A stretch of 64,000 nt of DNA from positions 52,350,596 through 52,414,595 of the forward strand of contig NC_083339.1 in assembly GCF_019175385.1 (NCBI RefSeq). Direction: 5' to 3'. Source of the stretch: Lycium barbarum. Taxonomy: Eukaryota > Streptophyta > Magnoliopsida > Solanales > Solanaceae. Positions within the stretch are counted from its first letter, which is position 1, and each line of letters starts with the position of its first letter. The notes below the pieces were generated by a model that was not told the origin of the DNA, did no database searches, and saw nothing but the letters and a program-made list of their open reading frames with translations. Of the stretch, positions 10,691 through 22,722 are shown piece after piece. The position numbers were made by a program, and so were the translations under genes.

Positions 10691-11331
10691 TCGGGCCAAT
10701 TTTTTTTCTTTTTATATATATGGACGACCCTTGTCTTATTTTTCATTTCCCACTTCTCCCAAACTCTTAAAAGCTCTAGAACTTTCTCCCAAGCATATTC
10801 CACTCAAACCCAAGAGAAATCAAAGATCAAATAGCAAGAATCAAGATATCCATGTGTTGAGAGACTCACTAGGCTTGGTAGACTTCAAGAATTTCTTTGG
10901 TATTGAAGCTAGGGTTTTCATACAAGTTGGTAACTTGATCCAAAGCTCATTCCTATGAGATAAAAGGTTAGTTTTCATGTCTATTTCAAATTTTTAAGCA
11001 TGCTTGGTTGTTGAATAACTTGGGTGAGGGAAGAAAGTAGAAAATGAAGCTCAAAAGTAGAATTAATGATATTTTGAGTGGTAAATTAGCTTGAGATATG
11101 ATTCTTAGAATGCTATGAGTATAATCTTGTTGTGAAGGGTGATAGTAATGACAAGGAAGTGTTGTATGCAATTGTGCAAAGGGTTGGTGTAAAGTCGTTG
11201 ATATAAGTTGAATAGGAGAATGAATTTTGAGACTTAATGGAATATGATTACTTGATTATGATATTGTTGATGTTATTATAGTTGTTGGGGAGTTCTTTTG
11301 CGATATGGTGGAAGTCGATGAAATAGGGGAA

Positions 11332-11352
11332 ATGCTACCCAATTTTCTTTAA
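11332..11352 (+). other. Conserved LTR mini-ORF (MLPNFL-stop)
   Basis: ATG CTA CCC AAT TTT CTT TAA. It differs from the 4163 copy mostly at third positions, at the same place relative to the predicted donor. Confidence 0.45.
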
Positions 11353-11475
11353 ATCATGAATTATTCTATTTTGAATTTAAGAGTGTCTTTAAGACTTAAC
11401 CATGGTATGAATCCTTTTAAATGTAGATCTCTCAAGCTTTGGAGAGGAACGTTAAGTAGTTAAGGCGATGAAAAG

Positions 11476-12113
11476 GTATGTAAGGCTAACCCTTATTCTT
11501 AAGGCATGTTCCCATTTGTCGTATACCTTCATATGAAATCCATAATGTCTTCCATGATGATTTCATTCCTAGAATCACAAGGGCTCATAGTTCTTGATAT
11601 CCTCATGATACCATTGGTCTCATTCTATGATAGTTGACCCTCTAAAGAAAAATATATGGACGATGATAATGTTGACGCTACGTAAGTACTCCTAGGTGTA
11701 TAGGTAAGTATGTATGTATGGCCAGTATGTAACATCGAGCCTATGTGCTCGGGTATGATGTATATTGCGCGCGTACCACTGCTGTTGGGTACGGATAACA
11801 CTGAGCCTTGGTAGGGTCAGGTATGTATAACACCGAGCCTTGTCATGGTCGGGTATGTGAAACACCGAACCTCTATGGTCGGGTATAGTACTACTATATC
11901 TGTAAGTGTATGTAATTGAAGGTTTCCATTAGAAAAAGGGTAAGTAAATATGATGAACGTCGCTAGAGGTATAAAAGGCTCTATCATCCCTATGACTCTT
12001 CCATCTTATGTTACTTTCCATGCTTCTATTATGTTATTGATTATGCCTTACATACTCAGTACAATTATTCGTACTAACTTCCTTTTGTTTGTGGACGCTG
12101 CACCATGCCGCAG
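11476..12113 (+). other. Predicted intron inside the solo LTR
   Basis: Donor AAAAG|GTATGTAAGG. Perfect TACTAAC branch site at 12072-12078. Pyrimidine-rich TTCCTTTTGTTTG, then acceptor GCCGCAG, 36 nt after the branch A. The GAGCC-containing tandem units lie inside. Confidence 0.5.
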
Positions 12114-12513
12114 AGGGACAGGGAGATAGGCTTGATTCGGAGCTGCAGCTGTTGGTACTATTATTTTGTGTATATACATATGGGAATGTCGGGGCCCTGT
12201 CCTGTCTATATGATGTTACATGATCTTCTTAGAGGCTCGTAGACAGTTGTGTATAGTTAGATGTCTTTTAGCCTTATCGGCTCATATTTTATATATCATT
12301 TTGTCAGCCTCTTCGTCTTGTATATATGTATATGGGCATGTTTGTTAATGTTGACATAAAAGTGCCTTAGCCCAATGGAAATGGTATTATTGATGCGTAG
12401 AGGTTGTTAGCAGGCCATGTGGCTCACCTAGATATGATTGTGAAAGTATGATGAGAGGTGCCCGGTGGATTAGCTCCGGGTGCCCGTCATGGCCCTCCGG
12501 TTGGGTCGTGACA

Positions 12514-12887
12514 ATAGAATAAGAAGCAGATAAACATGGGGGCCATTGATAAGACGTTTTGAATTTTCCCGCATTGTTTCAAAACTTACAGGACAAGGTA
12601 ACCATGAGTTCGACGTAACAGAAGCGTGAACGAAGAAGAAAACTTAAACGGAGGATAAAAGCCAACTGTACTCAATAAAAACTAGTAAAAGGCCAGTCCA
12701 CAAGTTCTGACAATTTCTTCATATAACAAATTTTTGATTTCCTTGGTTACATCAGTTCCACAAAACAAAAAGGCCTAACTTATGATCCTAAACTAGAAAT
12801 AAGAAGGAATCCCAAACTGGTATAGTGAATCGAAGGTTGAAAACTTTGGCCTATACCCTAGGGTACTAATACAATATTAGGCATCAG
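12514..12887. other. 3' flank of accessory gene B
   Basis: Non-coding sequence between the solo LTR and the last coding block of gene B. I see no ORF or repeat that I recognise. Given the orientation, it probably holds the 3' end of the minus-strand transcript. Confidence 0.4.
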
Positions 12888-14064
12888 CTAAATGATCCCA
12901 GAATTATCCTCGGGAACAGCAAAACCAGGGTTGTTTGGTTCCGGTAGATCCTCCTCATCGAGAACGATCGTCGCGAGTGGTCCATCACGAGGTATTTCTC
13001 GTCGAGTCTCCAAGAGAAGGCACGATCTGACCCGAGAGCCTATCCCTGAGGGTACGATCGAGGTGCTTGTAGAGACTCTCCAACTGGATGTTTTCACCGA
13101 CGCAGATGTAGTCCTTCTTCCCCCAAATGGTATCCTCGGCACCCTCTTCGACAATATTCTTTCCTTTTGAAGACCTTTTCGTCGGGAGCCTTGAAAACAG
13201 AAGAGTCAAGGTTAGAATATAAAATCAAAAAACTAAGGAATTCCACAAAAAGATTCAAAATTACCATGGTTCTTGCCTTTCCACCCTTCGGGTACCATGC
13301 TCCTCCAAGAACGGCCCATGTTACGAGAGGCGCCTAAAAGAGCAACCACCCATTCAAAATAGTGATTACAAGCTCAGGTTCGATCGTATTCGGGGTGGAA
13401 TTCCACGTTTCTGGGAAATTTACGGATACGGAAGGGTGGAATTGGTCCGTCCGAATCATCACGAACCGATGTAGCCATCCCCTATCATAGTCATCTTCTG
13501 GATCTATGAGACCTCCAGTTCCACGGGGGAGAAAATGAACTATACCTCCTCGGATTACCCAGGGTACATAAATATGAATCAAATGGTCGAGGATAAGAGC
13601 AACCCCGACTATGTTGGCTAAAATTTCGAAGCAGTACACGAGCCTCCAAATCTATGGAGCAATTTGGCCAATCAACTACAGAAGTCCTCAATCACTTGAG
13701 GAATGGGAAGAGAAAACCCGATGGTAAAAGGGTAGGTATAGATCATTGAATAACCAACAACATGATGATTGATTCTTACCCCGCTTTCAACAAGGCAGAT
13801 GTCGATATCCGCACCGAGGTTACAATCATTCCGAACAGTGGGGATGGTGGCATCATCCATAAAGGATTCGAATTTCTCCACAGAATCAATATGAGAAGAT
13901 ATTTTACAATCGTTCGCATACTTGAAGCCGGCAGGAAGAATGTCCGCAGCAAGAAACTCCAACTCTTCCTCAGGGCTGGTCGCTCCTATCGCTGACAAGG
14001 GCGGTGAATGTGGCGGTGACGAAGAATGGTCTGCATTTTGGGTTAACAACGGTAGAGAAGTCAT
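12888..14064 (-). pseudogene. Antisense accessory gene B of a Tat-like element (Transposase_28-like), truncated
   Basis: I start it at the ATG at 14064 (MTSLPLLTQN); an upstream TTG in frame is not a plausible start. The N-terminal block contains AADILPAGFKYANDCKI, then ATIPTVRNDCNL and HHVVGYSMIYTYPFTIGF, ending in IEDFCS. The same domain resumes in another frame as LDHLIHIYVPWVIRGG and IDPEDDYDRGWLHRFVMIR (about 13334-13640), so there is a frameshift or stop near 13672. A further coding block at 12888-13209 (KRSSKGKNIVEEGAED) probably follows an intron. It is the same family as genes A (6768-9640) and C (34000-36272), and closest to C in its N-terminal half. The long coiled-coil region seen in gene A is missing. 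It lies antisense between the internal region and the 3' LTR of element B. Confidence 0.7.
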
Positions 14065-14228
14065 GACCAAGAATAAAGTGTAGTGTCAAGCGGTGAAAAA
14101 TAATGGTTTAAGACACAACTTAGAAGAGAACGAGAACTTGGCAGTTGCAAGCAAAGGTTTTTTCTTGTAGAGAGGATGAGGTATAGGGTTTAGGTTCAAA
14201 GTGCATAGAAAGAAGGAAGTATATGGGC

Positions 14229-14236
14229 TTTATATA
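14229..14236 (-). promoter_or_regulatory. Putative TATA box of accessory gene B
   Basis: TATATAAA on the minus strand, about 165 nt upstream of the ATG at 14064 and inside the internal region of the Tat-like element. Confidence 0.55.
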
Positions 14237-14439
14237 GTGGGAACTACAAAAAGTTTTTGAAAGATTTAAGAGTTCTGACAAGGGGCGGATTCTCAAGACT
14301 GATTAGGCGGCTGAAATAATTATGAACTAAGATCGGGCAGAGTGCAAGGATTTGATGGGAATGTCTTTTCCTAGGCGACTAGGTACGGCCTACTCAGCTT
14401 TATCCGGATCCATTTCCCGAAGTTAATACTCCCATCCGT

Positions 14440-14453
14440 AAAATGGGGGGACT
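14440..14453 (+). other. Polypurine tract of Tat-like element B
   Basis: AAAATGGGGGGACT three bases before the LTR start TGTATACGGG, the expected place for priming plus-strand DNA synthesis. Confidence 0.75.
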
Positions 14454-14541
14454 ATATGTATACGGGCCAAACCTAGGCAAGGGTATCCTCGATTTCCCGA
14501 CAAGAAAAGTAAGATCATGATGGTCTTTACTGGATCGGACG

Positions 14542-17500
14542 TGTCACGACCCGACTAGGGGCCGTGACGAGTACCCGATACTTGTACCGAGCACCCCTTG
14601 TCTATCATATTACCTTTACCTCTTAGCAAGCCGAGTAAACAGAGCCACTTTTTTGTTTTTTGAACATTCATATTAGCAGCGTCATTCTGAACATGAACTA
14701 GTAAACTTCGTTATTACTTTATACAACAATCATGCCGAGACGCCATACATATACCTGTACCTGACTGACTGTACCTATCTGTCTATGAGCCTCTAGACAT
14801 AGTACATTTACACATAGAAAGGGCCGAGTACTGTCGTGCCCGAGAATACATACACAAAATAGTACCACTGAAGTGAGACTCCGGGACAACTGGAGCGCTG
14901 TAGAGTACCGCTGGTAGAGCTCCTAAGGATCAAGTCCACCTGTCTACTGACCTGCGCGGCATGAAACGCAGCGTCCACAAGAAGGGACGTCAGTACGAAT
15001 AGTGTACCGAGTATGTAAGGCATAAAAGATAATATAAACAGTAACATAGAGTACGATTAATAATATCATGGAGTCATAGGACATATAACGAGGCAGGAAA
15101 GTAACCTGTACGTGGGAAGGCCTCTGTTTCAGGCCGGCTATCATGTAGGCTTGTCCTTTTCTCTTTGAGACATTTCTTTCTCGTAGACACAGAAAATAGG
15201 ATTTATATCGTGAAATGTTTTATCATATTATATCCTGCCCTATCATAGCGTGTCGTATTATGTCATGTCGTAGCATCTCATATTATAGTATATCTTGGCA
15301 TAGCGTATCATGTCATAGCATAGCCCCTTTTTCAGAACACGGTGTCCCTCATTCTCGTATACAGAAAACAGTACAATTCAGTAAACGGTATTTTTTACTC
15401 ACATTTACAGACGCCGAATACATCGGCTCTCCCAACCCCCCTCCCCAACGGTGTCCCAACACATCATATCATGTATATCATACATCACATATATATATAT
15501 ACAGACGCCGCGTACGGCTCTCCCATATCCCGCGTCCGGGCATCCCGCGTCCAGGATGGAATCCAGCTGAATCAGGTCGTGATATAACAGTGGCCCTTCC
15601 CCTTTCCCCATATACATATACGTGTACAATTACTTCTCTATTATACATATACATGTCTTATATACAAATACTTGTCCTATATACCTATACATGTCCATAC
15701 ACATATCCCCGTATCATATAACCAGCATGCACGGGAGTCCAAGGAAAGTTACGTCTATCGGAGTGACATAAAGTCGGTAACCTCCGATTACAATATAGAA
15801 TACTCGTGATCGCTTTGTCTCACCTTGAAGGAACTAGTATTTTAAGGCGAGACTATCAACGGAGAATAATATTAAAGTAAACGTAGAATGAAATCGTGGG
15901 CATCATAGATGACAGTTCATAGACTTTGAAATCTTTAGAAAATAAAGTCATAGCTAGGAAATATAAATAAGATTCAAAAATTAGTTTATCTTTTTCATGT
16001 TTACATAAGATACTTAGCTTAGTCATCTTAGTCATAGAGTCGTTCCGGTAGTACGTATCATAGGCATATCCTCTTATCTAACATCATTGTTATCATTATC
16101 GTCATGGAAGTGCCCTCGTTAGAGGAGTCATAGTACTTATCAGTTGGTAACGAAATCGGGATCAAAGGTTCCCTTTGGATTCACTTCAAGTAAGTCAAGC
16201 AAGACTGTAAGGAAAATCCCAGAGTAATGGGCCCACCTCAGGCCGGATGAGGTAGCGTGTACGATTTACATATGTTACATGTCTTCGCATTACATGTGAG
16301 GGTTCTAGGGTAATCGGGTCCCATTTATGCAACTGCTAGAGGTTTAGGAGGTCTTTCTACCATTTGCACATTTTCTAGTTCAATTCTATTGAACAAAAAG
16401 TGGAAAACTTTAGGTGCGGATTCCGGGGAATAGGATTGTCCCCGAGGCTCATAACCGACTTATTACATCCAAGACATGCCATAGAAAGAAGGGTGAAGCC
16501 TTACATACCTTTTTCCGCTCCTTTAGCTATTCCAAATTCACGTTGCAATCTCGTCGAAATCTGCAAATTGGTCATTTTTACCCAAAACTCTCATTAGGAT
16601 ACTTAGAGTTGAAATCTTAAGGTAATACTTGGCTACCGAAATTTCGGCAGCACCTCCTCTGTAAATATACCATCCTCGACATTCAATTTAGTCAAATTCT
16701 CGTCAAACACAATCCGCGAATTCAAACCCGTCCAAACTATTAACATAATTCAACAACAATGCCAACAACAATATTAACAATTTCCATATTCAATCAATTT
16801 ACTTCTTCTTCCAAAAACTTTCCAACTCCAATAAGAACATTATAATTCATATGCCAACAATACCATACTAACAACATTATCCTCCATACATACAAGAACA
16901 TAATATTCAATTTAAATACCTCAATCACAAGTCTCCAACTTCTACAACTTCACAATATTATTATGCATTCATTACCAACATAGTATCCACGATACAACAA
17001 CAACCAAAACACTAAATAAAATTAGCTCATCTTCTTCCACCATTCAACACATACACACGGTTATACATACAATATACCACACGGCCACCATCATGCATTC
17101 ATAACTACAACCTCTCCAAAATCATTCAACTTCTCTTATCGACATAACATTCACAACAATCCAATGCTAGACACAATAATTAAACATAATTTCCTACATC
17201 TACCTAGGTACACACAGCCACACCCTTACATTCTTATTCTCCATAAATTTCACCCATTTTACACACTACAACATGCACAACATCCATAACACATAAGAAA
17301 AGGATGAATTCTTACCTTCTTGCTTCAACTCTTCACTTGGCTATATTTTGTATCTTGAAAGAATATAAGCTTTTCTTGCTCCAACAACAACTTCACCTTG
17401 TTAAGGACCCTCTAATTGGTAGGAAATGATTTTGAAGAAATCTTTTGAAATTTTCTTGGAATTTTTTTCCTCTTGGCCGAAATGCCTTCTTGTTTTTCTC

Positions 17501-18077
17501 CTCTTCTTTTTGTTCTTCACTCTCTTGAAATTTCTAGAGAAATAATGAATATTGGAATAACTTTATACAAGTCTTCCACCCATTTTTTCCATATTTATGA
17601 ATAAGTCCCTCAACACAAAAATATGACTACATGACCCCTTCCATTCTTTTCTAGAAAATTCCTCCTTTTTCTTGAATTTCCTTAAGTCTAAATAAGGAAG
17701 ACTAATGTCTTTCCATGCAAGCTTTGGCCCATATAATTTTTGTAATTCACACTTAGCCCTCCTTTCTTTCTTTTCTAAAATTTTCTCCCATTTTCTTGAG
17801 TTTTCTCAACAATGAATAAAGAAGACTAAGTGTCTTCTTATGTAAGTCTTAGTCCACATAGGGTACACAACCACTATGGCCTTTCAAGAACCTTCATGAA
17901 CACCTTGTGAAATTACCGTTTCGTCCCTAACCATCCACGTTATTTCCATGATACTGATGTTGTAAATAATATTTATAATCCACTTGTACATTGAAGTACA
18001 TTTGGGAAATGGTCATTCCCTCAACTTTGTCACGACTACCTTGGAATATCCGAACGTATAAAATACAGGATATAACA
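14542..18077 (-). mobile_element. Solo LTR (minus orientation), perfect TSD GGACG
   Basis: The 3536-bp unit on the plus strand runs TGTCACGACCCGAC to CAGGATATAACA. It is flanked by GGACG at 14537-14541 and 18078-18082. It is closely related along its whole length to the solo LTR at 36401-39959. It carries the mini-ORF block at 16633-16653 (GTG in place of ATG), a predicted minus-strand intron at 14952-16508, and short 'catagcatatcatgtc' repeats at about 15225-15330. It interrupts the Tat-like LTR. Confidence 0.93.
14952..16508 (-). other. Predicted intron inside the minus-strand solo LTR
   Basis: On the minus strand: donor AAAG|GTATGTAAGGC; TACTGAC branch site (plus 14989-14995); acceptor GCCGCGCAG|GTC, 38 nt from the branch A. 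Confidence 0.5.
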
Positions 18078-18321
18078 GGACGAGTCCCAATCAGGGTAAA
18101 AGTTAAGCGCTGGATCGTAGCTAGACCGACCACATCTGGTCCCGAGTCGTTGAGTACGGTTGGAGCTAAATACCGAGATAAGACAGGAAGGCGGTTAGTC
18201 ATGATAAGTGAGGATCCGAAATATCCGCCATCAGCCGGATATGGCGGCGCCGATCTCGCTCATCAGTTACTAAAGATTTTTTACCTTATTTAGACTTGTA
18301 CTAGGGTTAGGACTCCTCTAT

Positions 18322-18329
18322 TATATAAA
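18322..18329 (+). promoter_or_regulatory. Putative TATA box of Tat-like LTR B
   Basis: TATATAAA-type box within the LTR, followed about 30 nt later by a C/T-rich stretch that could be the start region. Confidence 0.6.
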
Positions 18330-18807
18330 GAGGAGGGCCCCCTTTTCTTTTGACCAGATCTTGGATATGCAAAAACATCCTAAGCAATACAATTTGATTC
18401 TAAGTGTTCATTATTCTCTCTAAGTGTCAAATAATTGTTCATTGGTCACTGTAAATCGAGCTCGGTTCAGAGGACCCGAGCCTACCGATCTGTTGCTTCC
18501 CAAAATCAATCGTTGTTTTGCTGTGGTTTGATTGTTCTTACTCGCTTTTGCATTATTATTTATTGCTTTACGATCATTCATATTAGATTAAACCGCATAT
18601 CCTTTGAACCGCGTATAAATTTAATTGCTATCCACTTTTAAGGGTAAACAATAGGAAGATGTCTATGCTCAAATTCATTAATCAAAGAAAATATGAATGA
18701 GAAAAATCGATAAGGAAACAATATTCGGGCACTAGATATTATTCCACATAAACACGACAATTTTATTTCTAGAAGTGTTTTAAGAGATAGAAAGGTTAAT
18801 TAATCCA

Positions 18808-20949
18808 AGTGCTTTCTTACCCGGAGGAAGATGTTCCAAAGTCCATGTACCATTGTCTTCCAATGCACGTATCTCTTCTTTCATTGAATGTCCCCAACCT
18901 TCGTGTTTCATGGCTTCTTTGAAGGTCTTTGGATCCTTACCCGAAATAATAGCTGCAAGAAACTTACGATAATTTACAGAAAAATTGTCACAATTAATAT
19001 AGTGTGCCAAAGGATAGGGAGTACCTGAGGATTGATTGGTAACAGGAATTGTAGGGGACGGACTATTAGCAAAAACTAAGTGTGTCACATAATCACGAAG
19101 CACAACAGAGGGAAATTTCTCCCGAAAACCACACCCCAAGCCACCTTCCACATTCGTGACTGGGGTAAGGTGTTGCTGCCCCCCCCCCCCCCCCCTCGCT
19201 GCCAGCGGGCGCTGGGTTCCCAGCGGGCTGTGCAGTGGTTGTTGGCAGCCGCTCAGCCTCGCTGCCAGCTGGCGCTGGGTTCCCAGCGGGCTGGACAGTA
19301 GCCGCTGGCTGCAGCTCGGCCTAGCTGCCAGCAGGCGCTTGTTGGGCAGTGGTTTGCGGCTGCTGCTCGGCAGCCTCCGAACTATTAACTTCGCCCCCTA
19401 ATTCATCCCCGTACACCATAAAATCACGATCAATTTCAGCACCCTCATCAAAAAAACTAGACGAAATATTAACATCGTCCGGACAAGCAAAGGAAACACA
19501 TCCTCCATAAACTTTACATCACGAGAGACAAAAAATTCCTTCGTATCAAGATCATACAACCGCCACCCAAATGGATATCCCACAAACAAACACTTTCTGC
19601 TCCGACTAACAAATTTGTCACCCTGAGTTTTTTTATTATGAGCAAAGCACAAACACCCAAAAGTACGAATAGCATCAAAAGAAAGAGGTTTATTGAATAA
19701 AATTTCAAAAGGTGTTTTATTTTCCAATTTGGGTGTGGGGGTACGATTTATGAGATGAGATACAGCAAGAACACATTCACCCCAGAAAAAAATAGGCAAA
19801 TTGGCCTGAAATCTGAGAGCCCTCGCAACATTCAACACATGTTTATGCTTCCTCTCTACCCTCCCATTCTGTTGCGGAGTACCCACACAAGAGGTTTGAA
19901 ACAAAATACCAGTGGCGGAAAAATAATCGATCAAACAATTAAATTCTGTACCATTATCACTTTGTACAACTTTAATTGTTTGATTAAATTGTCGATCAAC
20001 CATAGCAACAAAAGCCATAAACATCGGAAACACTTCTGTTTTATCAACCAACAAGTAAATCCAAACAGCTCGGGAAAAATCATCAACAATTGTTAAAAAA
20101 ATAACGAGCTCCACATGACAAAACATGGCGATATGGGCCCCCCAAATCACAATGTATTTTCTCAAATATTCTAGATGCATTATTATCACTTAAAGGAAAT
20201 TTGTCTCTAGGATGCTTAGCACGTAAACACACTTCACAATCCTTTGCTAAACTACTCTTATCACTACTGACATGAGGAAGCAACTTAACTACTCTCTCGG
20301 AAGGATGCCCCAATCGTCGATGCCACAATTCCAATGCGGACGTTGCCACGACAGTAGACACATGTTGCACCACGTCCGGTTTGCTAAAATAGTATAGTCC
20401 GTCCCTCCTAACTCCCGTTCCAATCAGCTCCTTCAGTGGGTCATGAATAGCACACATATAAGAATTAAAAGAGACAATAGTATGTAAATTATCAGTAAGT
20501 TGGGGGACGGAGAGTAAGTTGCAACGTAAATAAGGCACATAAAGGACATGATGTAAGGTGATTTTATCTGACAGTCGAACAGAACCTTCCAAAGAAGCAA
20601 GCACCTTTTCACCATTAGGCAAACCAATAGGACAATCAACACTATGGACATCAAACAACCAAGATTTCTCACCGGTAACATGCTGAGTAGGACCGGTGTC
20701 AATAATCCAAGAAAAAATATCAAACTTACCATTCAAGTGATTTTCGGGAATTGTAGCATTACCAAAAAATCTCATAATAGCGTTCCATTGTTCGGAAGTA
20801 AAGTGCTGACCGACGGCAGCGTTATTTGATGCGCCCTTAAAACGAGTAGGCGTGATATAGTCCCCGGGTCGGTCTTGAGAACCGAGAAAATAGGGAGAAT
20901 TAGACTCAATTTTGGGTGGTGGTAGAGGAGGTACGGCATCACCGGCCAT
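18808..20949 (-). pseudogene. Broken Ty1/copia gag-pol (gag start, protease, integrase, start of RT)
   Basis: ATG at 20949 (MAGDAVPPLPPPKIESNSPY). Almost all of gag is deleted: about 45 residues later the sequence joins a FLANK-to-protease region with the active-site motif WIIDTGPTQHV. Then comes the integrase zinc-binding segment (LWHRRLGHPS ... CEVCLRAKH), then the core, with DDFSRAVWIYLL, QSDNGTEF and GTPQQNGRVERKHKH supplying the expected D-D-E residues. A DSKEFFVSRDV-like segment, here LDTKEFFVSRDVKF, marks the end of integrase. The reading frame shifts near 20090. A Pro/Ala-rich linker with a stop follows (19190-19375). Coding ends at the start of reverse transcriptase (NGTWTLEHLPPGKKALG), where the element is truncated. 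RT and RNase H are absent. The primer-binding site and LTR lie directly upstream. Confidence 0.9.
19179..19375 (-). repeat. C-run and GC-rich coding tandem repeat in the copia linker
   Basis: A 17-nt C run is followed by three imperfect GC-rich units. On the minus strand the two best conserved encode QPAGNPAPAGSE; the third has a stop after QQAPAGS. GC content is far above the neighbourhood. Confidence 0.8.
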
Positions 20950-20984
20950 GGAAATTTACGATGAAGAGAAGAAAAAAAACGTGT

Positions 20985-20996
20985 GGCCTGATACCA
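20985..20996 (-). other. Primer-binding site of the copia element
   Basis: TGGTATCAGGCC on the minus strand, directly after the LTR end. It resembles the initiator methionine tRNA site used by many plant copia elements. Confidence 0.8.
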
Positions 20997-21191
20997 TGTA
21001 GAAACTATACAATCTTGACTTGTTCCATTCATTCACCAAGAGAGAATATATATAGGATACAATCTTGAACCCTAGTGAAACAAGGAAACTAAGATCCTAT
21101 TGAAACAAGGAAACTAACTAATATATGATAATTAGTGAAACAAGGAAACTAACTAATATATGGTAATTATCTCCCTACAAATATGCTAACA
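20997..21191 (-). mobile_element. Short 5' LTR of the copia element
   Basis: A 195-bp LTR, TGTTAGCATATT to GTTTCTACA on the minus strand, next to the primer-binding site. It has a TATATATA stretch near 21050 and two to three internal repeats of 'gtgaaacaaggaaactaa'. No second copy exists because the left half of the element is missing. Confidence 0.75.
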
Positions 21192-22722
21192 AATAATATC
21201 AAATAATATAAAGATATTATTGTTACATCCGGCATCTTCGCATATTCGAAAAATTGGAAGTAACTTGACTTGAAATGAATAAGGTCATATTTGAACCTTA
21301 CTTGGTATGAATGTGTTGGCTATGAATGCGTTGGTGTGGAATCGCGAAAGGAGGCCAAGGGCAAAATTGGAATTTTGAAAACTTGCCTCATGAATTACGA
21401 AATGTAGCCTATTGGACTCAAAAAAAAAAAATGAGGCCCAAAGGGAAGGCCCAACCGGCCAACATGGCCCAAGTCCATGGATTCATTAATTTCCATGTGA
21501 CAATTATAAAATGGATTATATTATATAAGTCATACTTATCATATAGAAGGTTCAAGAAAACAAAAGAAATTGAGAGGAAAAGAAGAAGAGGGTTTCGGGT
21601 AAGGGAGAAAGAAAGGAAAGAAAGAAAAGAAAAAATTTCTAGTCCTTCAATCTTGAACAAAAAAATTGAAATTGTTGTGTAATACTACTAAGTGCAAGAT
21701 TCTCTACAAGGTGGTATAATTACTTTGGCAAGAAAGTAGCTTGGGTGACAAGTGAAGGAGTTGAGAAAAGGTAAGAATTCTACCATTTTTATATCATGGA
21801 ATATATGTATATATGTTGTAGTGTGTGGGAATGAATGAAAAGCATGAAAATTTTGTGTGTTGGGAGGAAGTGCATGTGGCTGTGGGTATGCATATGTTGC
21901 ATGTATATGATGAGTTGAATTTTTGTTGAAATCTAGTCATTGTTATGGTAGAAATTGTATTAGAAATGAAAGTCGAATGAATTGGAGTAAGTTGGAAATT
22001 TTAGTGTGTGGCCGTGTGGTGCTATGTCTAGGAGGGAAGGTGAATTAAATTTCACTAGTATGTTAATTGTGATATTGTGAAACGAATGGAAGAATAATGG
22101 CTCTTGTTATTATGCAAAAATGGTTGTTAAGTTGTTAAAGGAAATTATGCAACCTAATTATGGTTTGTGTAAATGTGGAAATGAAAGTATTAAGAGGCAA
22201 ATTATGGTTGCCATTGATGTAGTTGAAAGATAGAAACATATCATGAACATGTTGCTAAAAGATTGGAAGTTGTGGGTGAAATATGCCCTTAGTAGGAAAC
22301 TTGTATATTGTGTATACTTTATGAATATTCGGTGAAAACGATATGATATGCCTCCGAAGTATGTTGTAATGACCTTGATAAGTGACGAATATGAAAATGG
22401 TAAGATTAGTTTGGAAATGTAAGGTCGGAAAGAAAGATGTTACGCTATGTCGGAAAGATGGCTAGTTACGCCATATTATGTGTTGTGTGATGCTTGTTGT
22501 TGTTGTGAATGTTGTTGTTGGGTTGCTGTGTTGATACTTTAAGCCGAGCTAAGTCTCGGGGATGTTATGTTTATAGGGGAGGTGCTGCCGAAATTTCGGT
22601 AGGCAAATCCTAAATCAAAGTTGGGACTTCAAGCCTTATGAATAGTAACTGGTAAATGTGACCATTTGTAGGTTTTTGACGAAACGGGATTTGAGCTTTG
22701 GCGATCGTAAAAGGCAAGAAAG

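Larger units (their letters stand above)
10182..12513 (+). mobile_element. Solo LTR, Tekay-type family with ACGGTCCGTA repeats, perfect TSD ATAGA
   Basis: The 2332-bp unit starts TGTTACATCTCAGGG and ends GGTTGGGTCGTGACA. It is flanked by ATAGA at 10177-10181 and 12514-12518. It has palindromic ACGGTCCGTATAA-type motifs at 10545-10690 just before a TATA-rich stretch near 10712. It also has the mini-ORF at 11332-11352 (MLPNFL-stop), a predicted intron and an intron-internal tandem array at 11700-11890. No internal retrotransposon sequence remains. Confidence 0.92.
14457..18650 (+). mobile_element. 3' LTR of Tat-like element B, split by a nested solo LTR
   Basis: Runs from TGTATACGGGCC to TTTTAAGGGTAAACA. 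After removing the nested solo LTR and one target duplication it is about 653 bp. That matches the 658-bp LTR at 32968-33625, whose reverse complement has the same ends. A TATA box (18322-18329, within 'ctctattatataaagagg') and downstream sequence typical of a Tat/Ogre LTR lie in the right part. No 5' LTR for this element is visible. Confidence 0.8.
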
